DNA of 33,436 bases from Pseudomonadota bacterium (GTDB lineage Bacteria > Myxococcota_A > UBA796 > UBA9615): positions 1-33,436 of the forward strand of contig JAAESI010000079.1 of assembly GCA_024229515.1 (NCBI GenBank). Direction: 5' to 3'. Positions 8,231 through 16,649 of the stretch are shown here, in pieces. The notes beneath the pieces were generated by a model. That model worked only from the letters and a program-made list of their open reading frames with translations, did not search any database and was not told the DNA's origin. A program made the position numbers and the translations under genes. Position 1 is the stretch's first letter, and each line of letters starts with the position of its first letter.

Positions 8231-11035
8231 TCACCGGTACGGGTTGGTGCGGTCTTCCCAGCGCCAGTCCTGGAAGTCCTGCTCCAGCACGAGGTTGGAC
8301 GGCGTGATGTCGCCGTCGCCGTCGGCGTCGACCCAGATCGGGTTGGTCAGCGCGAACGCGGTCGCAGGCTCGGCCACGTCCCCGGCGCGGATGGCCGCCA
8401 GGTCGAGGGTGGCGCGGTCGCTGGAGTTGTAGGCGACCCCGGGGAACAGCCCCTCGCTGCCCGAGGCCATCACCACCAGCCAGGTGTCCGCACCGGGCGT
8501 GTACGTGTGCTCGAACTCCACCTGCAGCCGTTGGGCCGCGTCGTCATCGCCGGCCGAGACGAGGTCGGGGACCACGGGGCCGCCCGCGAGCACCGTCTGC
8601 GTCGCGCCGTCGATGAGGATGACGTCGTCGAACGGGATCCACGGCGGCGCCTGCACCTGCACCGTCACCGTGATCTCGCCGCCACCCGTCACCGTGTCGC
8701 CGACCTTCGCGTCGCCCACGGACAGCCGGATGAAGGGGCCGAAGCTCATGACGTTCCGCCCCCCGTGCAGCGCGAGTACGAGGTCGTCGGGCGGCAGCGC
8801 GGCGGGGTCGTCCTGCTCGAGGCGCACGTAGTTGCGGGGCCAGCCGCTGCTCTCGACGAACAGCGTGTGGGTGTCGCTGTTGGCCGTGCCGGTGAAGGGC
8901 ACGCCCGCGTTGAGGAAGTTGAACCAGTCGCTCAGCCCCTGCACGTCCAGCCACGTCATCACCTCGATGGCGACGAAGCTGGTGCTCAGCATCTGCGTGT
9001 CCGCCGCCAGCCGCACCGTCAGCGGGTCCAACGCGTCACCGCCGGAGTAGGGGCCGTCCCCGTCGAACTGGAGGTCGACGTTGTTGAAGTAGTTGCCCTC
9101 TCCGGGGGCCGGCACGGCGCGGGGATGGTTCACCTGGAGCACGCGCGCTTCCGGTTCGTCCAACAGGGCATCCCCCAACTCCGCCGGCGACATCCCGGGC
9201 CAGTCGAAGGCGCCCCGGTTGTGCTGGTCGGCTCGGTACTCCAACGGGAAGGCGTTGAAGTGGCCGTAGTCGAACGTCGTGATCTCCTGGCCCGGCATCG
9301 TCGTGATGTACGCCTCCAGGCCGAGGTCGGCGACGACAGGGGCGTAGTCGGTGACGAACGCGTGGTCGGTGCTGACGAGGATCTCGACGCCCTCGGCGGC
9401 CATGTTCGTGACCCGGTCGACGTTGGTGATCGTCGAGTCTGGCGAGTCCTGCGCGTGCACGTGGAAGTCGCCGCTGAGGTAGCCGGTGGTGTCGACCACC
9501 CGGTGCAGCGTCGCCGACAGCGCCACCTCACCGCCGGCCGCGATCGTGAACTCCTCCCGGTGCAGCGTGTACTCGGGGCCGCGGGTGAAGACGGCGTCGT
9601 AGTCCCCCGGCTCGAGCGCCAACGCGAAGGTGCCGTCGGCCGAGTCGAGCATCGCCGCGACGCCGGGAGGCCGCGGGTCGAATCCGTCGCCGTCGAGGCG
9701 GTACGTGTGAGGCGAGGGGTCGACGCCGTAGACGGTGAGCCGCGACGGGATTGCGGCCCCGGTGCTGTCGACCGCGGCCGCGCTGAAGGCACCCGTCGGC
9801 GGTAGCTCAAGGGCCCCGGCGTCCTGCGGTCCCGAGGCCACCACGGTCAGGTCGGTGCGAGCCGGGGTCGTGCCGCCGCCGGCGTAGGGCCTCCCCTCGG
9901 CGCCGGCAATGAGCCGAACCGGGCCCGGCGGAAGGCAGAGCTCGAAGGCGCCGTTGCTGTCGGTGCGGTCGCGGGCCAGATCGGCGGCGTCGGCCCCGTC
10001 TTCATCGACCGCGAGGGCGCCGACGAAGGCGTCCGCGACGGTCGCCCTGGTCCCCTCCTCGGTGACCGTTCCGCGCACCGTCGTGCAGGCGGGGGCGCCG
10101 AGCAGTCCCTCGATGGTGCGGACCGTCTGCGCGTGCGAGGCTCCGATGACGAACGCGAACTCCTCGGTCAGCGACCGCCCCGGGGCGATGAGCCGCGAGG
10201 AATCGGGGAAGCCGAAGATCTCCAGCACGGCCAGGTCCTGGGCCAACGCGTAGCCGCCCACGAGCGAGACGTAGCCGCGCGAGGGGACCCGCTCCTCCAG
10301 CAGGGGGACCATCCCGTAGGTCACCTCGTCGGCCGCGAACACGAGGTACTCGGCGGCCCCGAACTGGCTCAGGTTCCAGCCCTCCGCGGCCGGCACCCAG
10401 CCCTTGCTCAGCCCCGCCTCGGCGAGCCACACGAGCACCCAGGGCATGGGGTCGGCGCCGTTGTTGTGGGCGGTGAGGGCGACGCGGATGAAGTCCTCGC
10501 CCGGCATCGCCGTGTAGGTGGTGGTGAAGCTCAGGGGGTACGCCGCGTCCAGGTCCACGTCGTCCAGCGCGCCCGGCAGCACCAGCTCGATGCCGGTGGC
10601 GAGGTTGATGTAGTTGCTGAGGGCGTAGCTCGCCTCCACCGAGACCTGGGCGGGCTCGCCGCACTGCCCGTCGCTGAGCACGGTGACCGAGCTGGCGGCG
10701 CTGGTGCCGGCGAGGTTGATGAACGGCGCGACCTCGCCGAAAGCGTCCCGGAAGCTGCCGTCCGACCGGACCCGATCGGCGTCGATGATGTTGCCGCCGT
10801 AGGGGTTCATCGCGAGGTTGCGGCCCGGCCCCTGGATCACGACCTGCACGCGGTCGTTGGCCAGGTACGCATCCCCCGCCTGGGGGTTGGACAGCGGTCC
10901 CACGAACCGGGAGTCCCAGCCGTCGAGCACCGAGGCGGTACCCACCACGACGCACTCGGGCTCAGGCTCGGGGCAGCCGCCCAGGGCGAAGATCGCAGCG
11001 AGGCTGAGGGAGACGATCGAGGAACGTAGAAGCAT
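8231..11035 (-). CDS. CehA/McbA-type PHP-domain metallohydrolase lipoprotein
   Basis: The 934-aa protein has a lipoprotein signal ending LGGC, then PEPEPE. Residues about 25-320 form a beta-sandwich-like domain, followed by two carboxypeptidase-regulatory/Ig-like stretches (about 320-510). The PHP-type metallohydrolase domain starts near residue 520: GDFHVHAQDS (HxH, about 525), STDH (about 556), PGQE, GHFNAF, NHPR (about 635) and NSDTH (about 720). These are the usual metal-ligand and active-site positions of the CehA/McbA group, whose members are metal-dependent hydrolases acting on various phosphate, amide or ester bonds. A final beta domain ends in DADGDGDITPSN, an EF-hand-like loop. The substrate cannot be read from the sequence. 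The gene is tail to tail with the propeller gene with no base between the stops. Confidence 0.85.
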   Translation of the reverse strand: MLLRSSIVSLSLAAIFALGGCPEPEPECVVVGTASVLDGWDSRFVGPLSNPQAGDAYLANDRVQVVIQGPGRNLAMNPYGGNIIDADRVRSDGSFRDAFGEVAPFINLAGTSAASSVTVLSDGQCGEPAQVSVEASYALSNYINLATGIELVLPGALDDVDLDAAYPLSFTTTYTAMPGEDFIRVALTAHNNGADPMPWVLVWLAEAGLSKGWVPAAEGWNLSQFGAAEYLVFAADEVTYGMVPLLEERVPSRGYVSLVGGYALAQDLAVLEIFGFPDSSRLIAPGRSLTEEFAFVIGASHAQTVRTIEGLLGAPACTTVRGTVTEEGTRATVADAFVGALAVDEDGADAADLARDRTDSNGAFELCLPPGPVRLIAGAEGRPYAGGGTTPARTDLTVVASGPQDAGALELPPTGAFSAAAVDSTGAAIPSRLTVYGVDPSPHTYRLDGDGFDPRPPGVAAMLDSADGTFALALEPGDYDAVFTRGPEYTLHREEFTIAAGGEVALSATLHRVVDTTGYLSGDFHVHAQDSPDSTITNVDRVTNMAAEGVEILVSTDHAFVTDYAPVVADLGLEAYITTMPGQEITTFDYGHFNAFPLEYRADQHNRGAFDWPGMSPAELGDALLDEPEARVLQVNHPRAVPAPGEGNYFNNVDLQFDGDGPYSGGDALDPLTVRLAADTQMLSTSFVAIEVMTWLDVQGLSDWFNFLNAGVPFTGTANSDTHTLFVESSGWPRNYVRLEQDDPAALPPDDLVLALHGGRNVMSFGPFIRLSVGDAKVGDTVTGGGEITVTVQVQAPPWIPFDDVILIDGATQTVLAGGPVVPDLVSAGDDDAAQRLQVEFEHTYTPGADTWLVVMASGSEGLFPGVAYNSSDRATLDLAAIRAGDVAEPATAFALTNPIWVDADGDGDITPSNLVLEQDFQDWRWEDRTNPYR

Positions 11036-11044
11036 CGACGTCGG

Positions 11045-11050
11045 ACGCTA
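11045..11050 (-). promoter_or_regulatory. TAnnnT -10-like box (TAGCGT), leaderless start
   Basis: TAGCGT on the minus strand ends nine bases before the ATG at 11035. No Shine-Dalgarno is visible in those nine bases. Confidence 0.4.
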
Positions 11051-11092
11051 TCACGCAGCCGGGGGCCGCACTTCGGGCGAACGGCGGCGCCC

Positions 11093-11701
11093 TCAGCGCC
11101 CTTTGGCCTGCTGCATGCCCGGCACGATGATCCCCATCTGCTTGAGGTGCTTCAGCGCCGCGTCGACCGGGAGCTTCGTCTTGTGAAGCCGGTTGGTGCG
11201 GGGCTCCAGCACCACGTTCACGCTGGTCGACAGGTCCGTCCCCCGCAGGTCGTTGCCCGTGAACTGGGCCCCCGCGAGGTCCACGTAGCCGAGCCTCGCG
11301 GCGCGGAGATCCGAGTCGGCGAAGATCACGTTGTGGGCCCGCCCGCCCTCGATGCGGAGCTTGCGCAGGCGCACCCCCTGGAAGCTGGAGAAGTCGAGCA
11401 CGCAGTCGTGAAACGAGACCTCGAAGGTGAGGTCCTGGGCCCGGCTCCAGTCCAGCCCGGTCAGCTTGCACTCGTCGAACTTGACCCCGCGGAAGGCGGT
11501 GCCGCCGAGCTGCACCACCGACAGGTCGCAGCGCCGGAAGGTGACGTCTTCGAACGAGCAGGAATCCAGCGTCGCTTCGGACAGTTGGCTGTCGCTGATG
11601 ACGCAGTCGAGCAGTTCGACGCGTTCCAGCCGGCCGCCTCGGAGGTCGAGGCCGTCGAAGCTCTTGGCCTCGTGGAAGGAGTCGGGGGCGAGCGTCGTCA
11701 T
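11093..11701 (-). CDS. Pentapeptide-repeat protein
   Basis: The 202-aa protein has no signal peptide and is built of five-residue steps with Leu, Phe or Val at the centre and small residues nearby (for example LSEAT LDSCS FEDVT FRRCD LSVVQ, and later SDLRA ARLGY VDLAG AQFTG NDLRG TDLST). Such repeats form a right-handed four-sided beta-helix. Some members (Qnr, McbG, MfpA) mimic DNA and bind DNA gyrase, but most have unknown roles, and nothing here proves a gyrase link. The C-terminal 40 residues (after LEPRTNRLHK) are non-repetitive. It follows the 910-aa secreted-protein gene after 24 bases on the same strand and has its own TAGAGT box seven bases before the ATG. Confidence 0.85.
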   Translation of the reverse strand: MTTLAPDSFHEAKSFDGLDLRGGRLERVELLDCVISDSQLSEATLDSCSFEDVTFRRCDLSVVQLGGTAFRGVKFDECKLTGLDWSRAQDLTFEVSFHDCVLDFSSFQGVRLRKLRIEGGRAHNVIFADSDLRAARLGYVDLAGAQFTGNDLRGTDLSTSVNVVLEPRTNRLHKTKLPVDAALKHLKQMGIIVPGMQQAKGR

Positions 11702-11708
11702 CGGGGCG

Positions 11709-11714
11709 ACTCTA
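11709..11714 (-). promoter_or_regulatory. TAnnnT -10-like box (TAGAGT), leaderless start
   Basis: TAGAGT on the minus strand ends seven bases before the ATG at 11701. It lies in the 24-base gap after the stop of the upstream gene, so this gene may be transcribed separately. Confidence 0.45.
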
Positions 11715-11725
11715 CGCGCCCGGGG

Positions 11726-14458
11726 TCACCGACGCGGCGTGCTCGACTGCCGCTGTTGGGTCTGCTGCCGGCGGGGGTCGTACAGCTCGGCGGGGTCCCC
11801 GACGCGGGGATCCCAGGGATTGCCCAGGAGCGAGGTCTCGGCGATGGAATCGCCGCCGATGAACTCCTCGACGGGGCCGGTCGAGCCGGTGGAGCCGCCG
11901 CCGACGTAGATGACGTTGGCCAGGTTCACCCGATCGGCGCCGACCACCGTGATCATCGCGCCGCCCTCGAAGATGACGTCGTACTCGATGCGGAGATCGT
12001 GGACCGTAGGGCTGTAGAGGTCGTCGGCGTCGACCTCGAAGGACCAGGAGTTCACGTCCACCTGCACGCCATCCCAGAAGACGCGGGTGGCGGCGGAGTC
12101 ATCCCACCCGAACACACCCCACTGGAAGTGGAAGTCGAGGTCGATCCGGTAGGTCTCGACGTCCGAGACCGACACGGTGATGACGTCGACCCCGCCGCCG
12201 GGGGTGGGCTGCAGGATCGTGCTCGTGCCGGCCCCTTCGCCGATGACCGTGGCCGTCGCCTCTGCGCCCACGTCCAGCGATTCCCAGATCACGGGGACGG
12301 GCAGCTGATCCTGGTCCCAGACCCGCTTCCAGTGGAACAGCGGGTCGCCCCATTCGTGGTCGCTCACCGTCACGGACTGGAACAGGAACAGCGAGCTGCC
12401 CACCCGGAACAGGTCGCCGGGCTCCAGGTGCACCGCACCACCGGGCCACTCATCGACCTCGAACGCACCGCTCCAGGCGAGCTCCGACAAGGACTGCGCG
12501 TTGTCCGCGAACACCTCGCCCAGGTCCGAGTTGGCCGCGAGCGTCACCGACCAGTCGTCCCACACGGGGCCGACGGTCGACTGCGGGAGCATGGGGAAGA
12601 GGTAGCTGACGACGTCCATCGCGAGCACGTCCTCGCTGTCGGAGAAGGAGGTGTCGCTCTGCCCACAGACGCTCGGATCGTCGCAGTTGAAGAACATCGT
12701 GAAGTTGTCCACCTGCCCACGCATCGGCACGAGCAGACCGCTCATCCACAACCCCAGCTCCTGGTTCAGGCGCATGTCCTCCGGCACGAAGTCGGTGTTG
12801 CCGTCGATGAGGGATCCCAGGGACTGGTTCAGGCTTCGCTCCAGCAGCCCCTCGATGGGGAGCTCGGTCTGGAACACCTGCGTCTCGATCTGGTCGATGA
12901 TCCCGAAGAGCAGATCGGGAAGCCCGCTGTTGGCGGCACCCTGGCTGAACGCGTCGGGGCAATCGATCGAGATGTTGCTCGGTGTCACCACCGGGTACGC
13001 CATCGCCTCGGCACGGATCCACTCCGCGGGCTGGTCCACGGACAGGGTGACGTCCAGCGACAGGTTCATGTCGACGTCGGTGCTGAGGTCGCAGTCGGAC
13101 AGCAGCACCTCGAAGGTGCGCTCGAAGAAGAACTCCGTGTCCACCAGCGTGAGGCGCGCCCCGGCGGTGTGCTCCCACGGGTACACCTCGACGCTCGGCT
13201 CGCGCATGGCGCGGAAGAAGCCCCCCGCTTCAGCGTCGGGGGTGGCGTTGCCCGGCCAGGGCTGATCGAGGATCAGGTGCGTGTCATCGACGATCTCGGC
13301 GATGTGCACGCCGTCGATCATGGCGACGCCGGGCCCGGCGACGAGGAAGCCCGCCTCCGCGGTCTGGGTCCAGATGCTGTTGACGCCGACGACCTCGGTG
13401 CTGTCCGGGGTGAACACCCCCTTGGCGAACGTCGCCTCGAAGTTGCCCTCGGCGTTGGTGAAGCCGGGACCGAACTTGCTGTAGAGCGGCACCCGCGCGT
13501 CGGTCAGCACGACCAGTCCGACCTCGACCGCCTCGGAGTCGAGCACGTTGTTGGCGGCCGCCACCGCCCGCTCCTGCAGGTCGCCCTCGAGGAGCTCGGC
13601 GGGAGCGTGCAAGCCCACGCTTCCTTCGCCCTCGTGGGCCCACGCGAGGCCGGGCATGAAGTCCGGGATCTCCGACGCCGACACGGGGGTGTGGACCAGC
13701 GCGATGGCGGGGAACGAGCCCGTGCCAGCGGGGCCGGGGCGCATCGCCAGGACCCAGTCGGCGGACGGGTCGATGGTGCCGAACGGGGGCTCCGGCAGCG
13801 GGATCGGCGCTGACGCCAGCAGCGGCAGGCCGCCCTCAATCAGGCCATCGAGGGCGTCGAAGTCGGCGTCCCCCGCGAAGGCCCCGTCGGGGTCGTACCA
13901 GGAGCCCACGGCGTGCCCCACGGCGTAGCGGAAGAAGGTCTGCAGCGAATCCTCGACGAGGAACGGGTGGGGGTAGCTGGTGGTCTCCATCGCGTACTCG
14001 GGGGCGCCCTCGCCACCGACCACCGCGACCCCCACGCCGTCGTCCTCATCGTCCGTCAGCGCGAGCTTCAAGGGCGCCTCTACGGTCCCCTCCCACGTGT
14101 AGATGTTGAGCGGCCCGATGACCCGCACCACGAGGTCGGCCTCGATTTCGAGGACCTGGGCTTCGTCCCCCGGATCGAGTTCGGCGTGCTGGTTGGTGAA
14201 GTGGATGTGGGGGTTGAGGATCGCCCACTGCACGTCCAGGCGGGCGGCGAGATCGTCGTGGATCTCGGTGCCGAAGGTCTGTCGAAGGAGCGCGCTCCCC
14301 GCGAAGGAGGAGCTGATCTCACCGAGTTCCAGATCGACCCGGTCGACCAGCGCTTGACCGCTCAGTTCGATCCAGAAGGAGTGGGGCGGCGCATCGGCCG
14401 CGGCAAGGCTCGGCGCCATCAGCGCGAGCAGGGACAAGGCAGGAGTGAGGGTTCGCAT
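11726..14458 (-). CDS. Large secreted protein of unknown family
   Basis: The 910-aa protein has a clear Sec signal peptide (MRTLTPALSLLALMAPSLAAADA). The body is acidic and beta-rich with few Cys (a pair near FFNCDDPSVCGQ could form a disulphide). A helical stretch near residues 515-560 (LPDLLFGIIDQIETQ, then LLERSLNQSLGSLI) is amphipathic. The C-terminus has a Gly/Ser hinge (GGGSTGSTGPVEE) and a basic, Gln-rich tail (RRQQTQQRQSSTPRR). I recognise no domain. I chose the ATG at 14458 for the signal peptide; the frame stays open far upstream only because it runs antisense to other genes. CATCCT seven bases before the ATG is a near match to the TAnnnT box. It is divergent from the collagen-like gene. 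Confidence 0.8.
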   Translation of the reverse strand: MRTLTPALSLLALMAPSLAAADAPPHSFWIELSGQALVDRVDLELGEISSSFAGSALLRQTFGTEIHDDLAARLDVQWAILNPHIHFTNQHAELDPGDEAQVLEIEADLVVRVIGPLNIYTWEGTVEAPLKLALTDDEDDGVGVAVVGGEGAPEYAMETTSYPHPFLVEDSLQTFFRYAVGHAVGSWYDPDGAFAGDADFDALDGLIEGGLPLLASAPIPLPEPPFGTIDPSADWVLAMRPGPAGTGSFPAIALVHTPVSASEIPDFMPGLAWAHEGEGSVGLHAPAELLEGDLQERAVAAANNVLDSEAVEVGLVVLTDARVPLYSKFGPGFTNAEGNFEATFAKGVFTPDSTEVVGVNSIWTQTAEAGFLVAGPGVAMIDGVHIAEIVDDTHLILDQPWPGNATPDAEAGGFFRAMREPSVEVYPWEHTAGARLTLVDTEFFFERTFEVLLSDCDLSTDVDMNLSLDVTLSVDQPAEWIRAEAMAYPVVTPSNISIDCPDAFSQGAANSGLPDLLFGIIDQIETQVFQTELPIEGLLERSLNQSLGSLIDGNTDFVPEDMRLNQELGLWMSGLLVPMRGQVDNFTMFFNCDDPSVCGQSDTSFSDSEDVLAMDVVSYLFPMLPQSTVGPVWDDWSVTLAANSDLGEVFADNAQSLSELAWSGAFEVDEWPGGAVHLEPGDLFRVGSSLFLFQSVTVSDHEWGDPLFHWKRVWDQDQLPVPVIWESLDVGAEATATVIGEGAGTSTILQPTPGGGVDVITVSVSDVETYRIDLDFHFQWGVFGWDDSAATRVFWDGVQVDVNSWSFEVDADDLYSPTVHDLRIEYDVIFEGGAMITVVGADRVNLANVIYVGGGSTGSTGPVEEFIGGDSIAETSLLGNPWDPRVGDPAELYDPRRQQTQQRQSSTPRR

Positions 14459-14539
14459 CCCCCCCAGGATGGGAACGGGTCGCGGCGTGCCCGATCGCAC
14501 GATGATGTGAGATCGCTCCGGCGCGAGCCCTCGAATCAG

Positions 14540-14545
14540 TACAGT
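14540..14545 (+). promoter_or_regulatory. Possible -10 box (TACAGT) of the collagen-like gene
   Basis: TACAGT lies 30 bases upstream of the ATG at 14576, so this transcript would have a short leader. I see no convincing -35 or Shine-Dalgarno sequence, so the assignment is weak. Confidence 0.3.
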
Positions 14546-14575
14546 GAGCAACTCACCGATCCCTCCGGACCCGTC

Positions 14576-16036
14576 ATGACCGCTCTTCGCACCCTCGCCT
14601 TCGCCACCGTCCTCGTGCTGTTCGGCTGCAACGAGGGCGAAACCGGGCCCCGCGGGCCCGCCGGAGACGACGGAGCCCCTGGAGATCCGGGCGAAGACGG
14701 CGATCCCGGAACTCCCGGAGCGCAGGGCGAGCCCGGTCCTCAGGGCGACGCCGGCCCCCCGGGCGAGGACGGCGAAGCCGGTCCCGCGGGCGAAGCCGGA
14801 CCGGCCGGCGAGACGGGCCCCGCGGGCGCGGACGGCGTCGGCCTGACGTGGCTGGGACCGTCCTCGGGCGCGCCGCCGTCCCCCGCCCCCAACGACGCCT
14901 ACTACGACTCCTCGGTCGGCATCGCCTACGTCTGGGACGGCGTGGAGTGGTCGATCCTGGCGATGGACGGCATCGCCGCCGAGCAGGGCGCCGAAGGCCC
15001 GCAAGGCCCCGAAGGCCCGCAAGGCCCCGAAGGCCCCGCCGGACCGGAGGGCCCCGCCGGAGCAGACGGCGTCGATGGCCTCGACGGAGCCGACGGAGCG
15101 ACCGGACCCACCGGACCGACGGGACCCTAGGGACCGATCGGGCTGACCGGACCCACCGGACAGGCCGGTAGCGATGGCGACGACGGCGACCCCGGACAGG
15201 ATGGAGACGACGGGGCCGTCGGACCCGCGGGCGACGATTGGGGCGAGGCGGCAGCCTCCTTCGCCGGCTTCACCACCGCGACCTACGACGGCGCCCAGGG
15301 AGGCCGCGCCGCCATGCACGCGATCTGCGACGGTGAGTTCGCCGGCTCGCACCTGTGCCACAGCTCGGAGTTCGGACTGGCGGCCTCGACCACCACCCGC
15401 CCCACCGACGGCGCGTGGCTCGACATGGCGTGTGGCGTCTCGGGCAGCAGCTTCATGGCCAGCCAGGACATCGCGGCGGTCGACACCGGCAGCTACACCG
15501 ACTTCCAGAACTACACCAACTGCGGGAACTGGACGTCCGCCTACGCCAGCCACATCGGGCTGTCGGTGACCCCGCAGGGGGTCACCGGATCGGGGATGAA
15601 CTGCGACGAGTTCAAGCCCCTGGCCTGCTGCGACTCCCCCTTCCTGGAGGTGTTCTCCGGATTCACCACCGCCACCACCAACGGCAACACCGGGGGCCGC
15701 GCGGGGTTGCACCTGATGTGCGCGACCGAGTTCTCGGGGAGTCACGCGTGCCACGCCTCGGAGTACGAGCGCACCAAGAACACGACCACGCCGCCGGCCG
15801 GGGGCGCGTGGGTGGACTACAGCGCGGCGGTGAAGAAGGGCAACTCGGGCATCACCGCGACGGCGGACTGCAGCGCCGCGGACTACGGCCGCTACACCGA
15901 CTTCCAGAACTACACCAACTGCGGGAACTGGACGTCCGCCTACGCCAGCCACCTCGGCGTCGCGATCATCCCGGAAGAGATCACCGGCTCGGGTCAGAAC
16001 TGCGACGAGTTCAAGCCCGTCGCCTGCTGCGAGTAG
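14576..16036 (+). CDS. Collagen-like lipoprotein with tandem Cys-rich C-terminal domains, split by an in-frame TAG
   Basis: A lipoprotein signal ([18 protein letters not shown]) is followed by collagen-like Gly-X-Y triplets (residues about 22-87), a short non-collagenous segment (about 88-135, with [14 protein letters not shown]), and a second Gly-X-Y tract. At 15128-15130 this tract meets TAG (CCC TAG GGA). The same frame continues with more triplets ([13 protein letters not shown]) and then two homologous domains of about 133 residues, each with a GG-R start, C-x-x-EF-x-GSH-x-[17 protein letters not shown] and CDEFKP-x-ACC, ending at 16036. The second half makes sense only as part of this gene. 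CAG to TAG is the simplest origin, since Gln fits the Y position. Unsuppressed, the product is 184 aa and lacks the C-terminal domains. Collagen-like stalks with Cys-rich heads are typical of surface adhesins; the heads look lectin-like, but that is a guess. Confidence 0.8.
15492..15952 (+). repeat. Internal duplication with a 62-bp identical core
   Basis: The two C-terminal domains of the collagen-like gene contain an identical 62-base stretch at 15492-15553 and 15891-15952, 399 bases (133 codons) apart. It encodes [20 protein letters not shown]. The flanking parts of the domains are much more diverged. Confidence 0.9.
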
Positions 16037-16104
16037 CCGCTCCGGTCGCACGATCATGCGGTCGACCCCGCCGGGGCCCGGGGGCAGGATCCCCGGGTGC
16101 GAGC

Positions 16105-16587
16105 TCACCCGACCGACAGCACCTCGAGCTCGTGCTCCTCGCCGCGCCGCTCCCACACCGCGTCGTCCCCCGCCTCCAGCCCCGCCAGCGCCCGGGCCAG
16201 CGGTGAGATCCCCGAGACGACCGTGACGCTCCCGACCGGGGTGTCGAGCCGGTCGCCGGCGCCGCCCGGGAGAATGGCGACCCGCCGGGACGTGCCGTCG
16301 TCCTCGAAGTGCACGACCGTTCCCACCGCCACCCGCGAGCGCGGACCCGGCGGGAGCGCCTCCAGTTGGGCCAACGCCGCCTCGACGTCGGCCAGCCGAT
16401 TGGCCAGCCCCGCGTTGAGCGCCGCCTGCGCCGTCACGGCCCCCCGCTCCCCGCGCGAGGCGGGCCGATGGTCCCCGTCCACCCGGGTGCCCTGCCGCGC
16501 CGCCGCGGACGACGCCTTGAGGGTCTCGATCCGCTGGAGGAGGGCCTCCCGGTGGAGCGCCACGATGGTGGTTGTGAGGTCCGTCAC
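16105..16587 (-). CDS. GreA/GreB-family transcription elongation factor-like protein
   Basis: The 160-aa protein resembles the Gre family. Residues about 10-75 are helical and would form the coiled coil that enters the RNA polymerase secondary channel. Residues about 85-158 match the FKBP-like C-terminal domain, with GTVVHFEDDG, AILPGGAG, and SPLARALAGLEAGD before the terminal strand. Gre factors rescue backtracked polymerase by stimulating RNA cleavage. The acidic pair expected at the coiled-coil tip is not obvious here, so this may be one of the Gre-like paralogues with another role. It starts with GTG at 16587, six bases after a TACGCT box, and is divergent from the membrane-protein gene at 16650. 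Confidence 0.8.
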   Translation of the reverse strand: MTDLTTTIVALHREALLQRIETLKASSAAARQGTRVDGDHRPASRGERGAVTAQAALNAGLANRLADVEAALAQLEALPPGPRSRVAVGTVVHFEDDGTSRRVAILPGGAGDRLDTPVGSVTVVSGISPLARALAGLEAGDDAVWERRGEEHELEVLSVG

Positions 16588-16593
16588 GGGCAG

Positions 16594-16599
16594 AGCGTA
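16594..16599 (-). promoter_or_regulatory. TAnnnT -10-like box (TACGCT), leaderless start
   Basis: TACGCT on the minus strand ends six bases before the GTG at 16587, leaving no room for a Shine-Dalgarno. Confidence 0.5.
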
Positions 16600-16649
16600 C
16601 TGCAGTCACCTCTGTCAAGAATCGAGCCCCCCCGCCGACAAGGAGCAGC

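Noticed and set aside
11147..13813. 888-codon open frame on the plus strand
   Set aside because: It runs antisense to the pentapeptide-repeat and 910-aa secreted-protein genes and lacks a signal peptide or domains; long antisense frames are common in such G+C-rich DNA.
15128..15130. Reassigned TAG codon
   Set aside because: TAG ends other genes here (for example 8228-8230, 16034-16036, 32457-32459), so a mutation, error or occasional readthrough is more likely.
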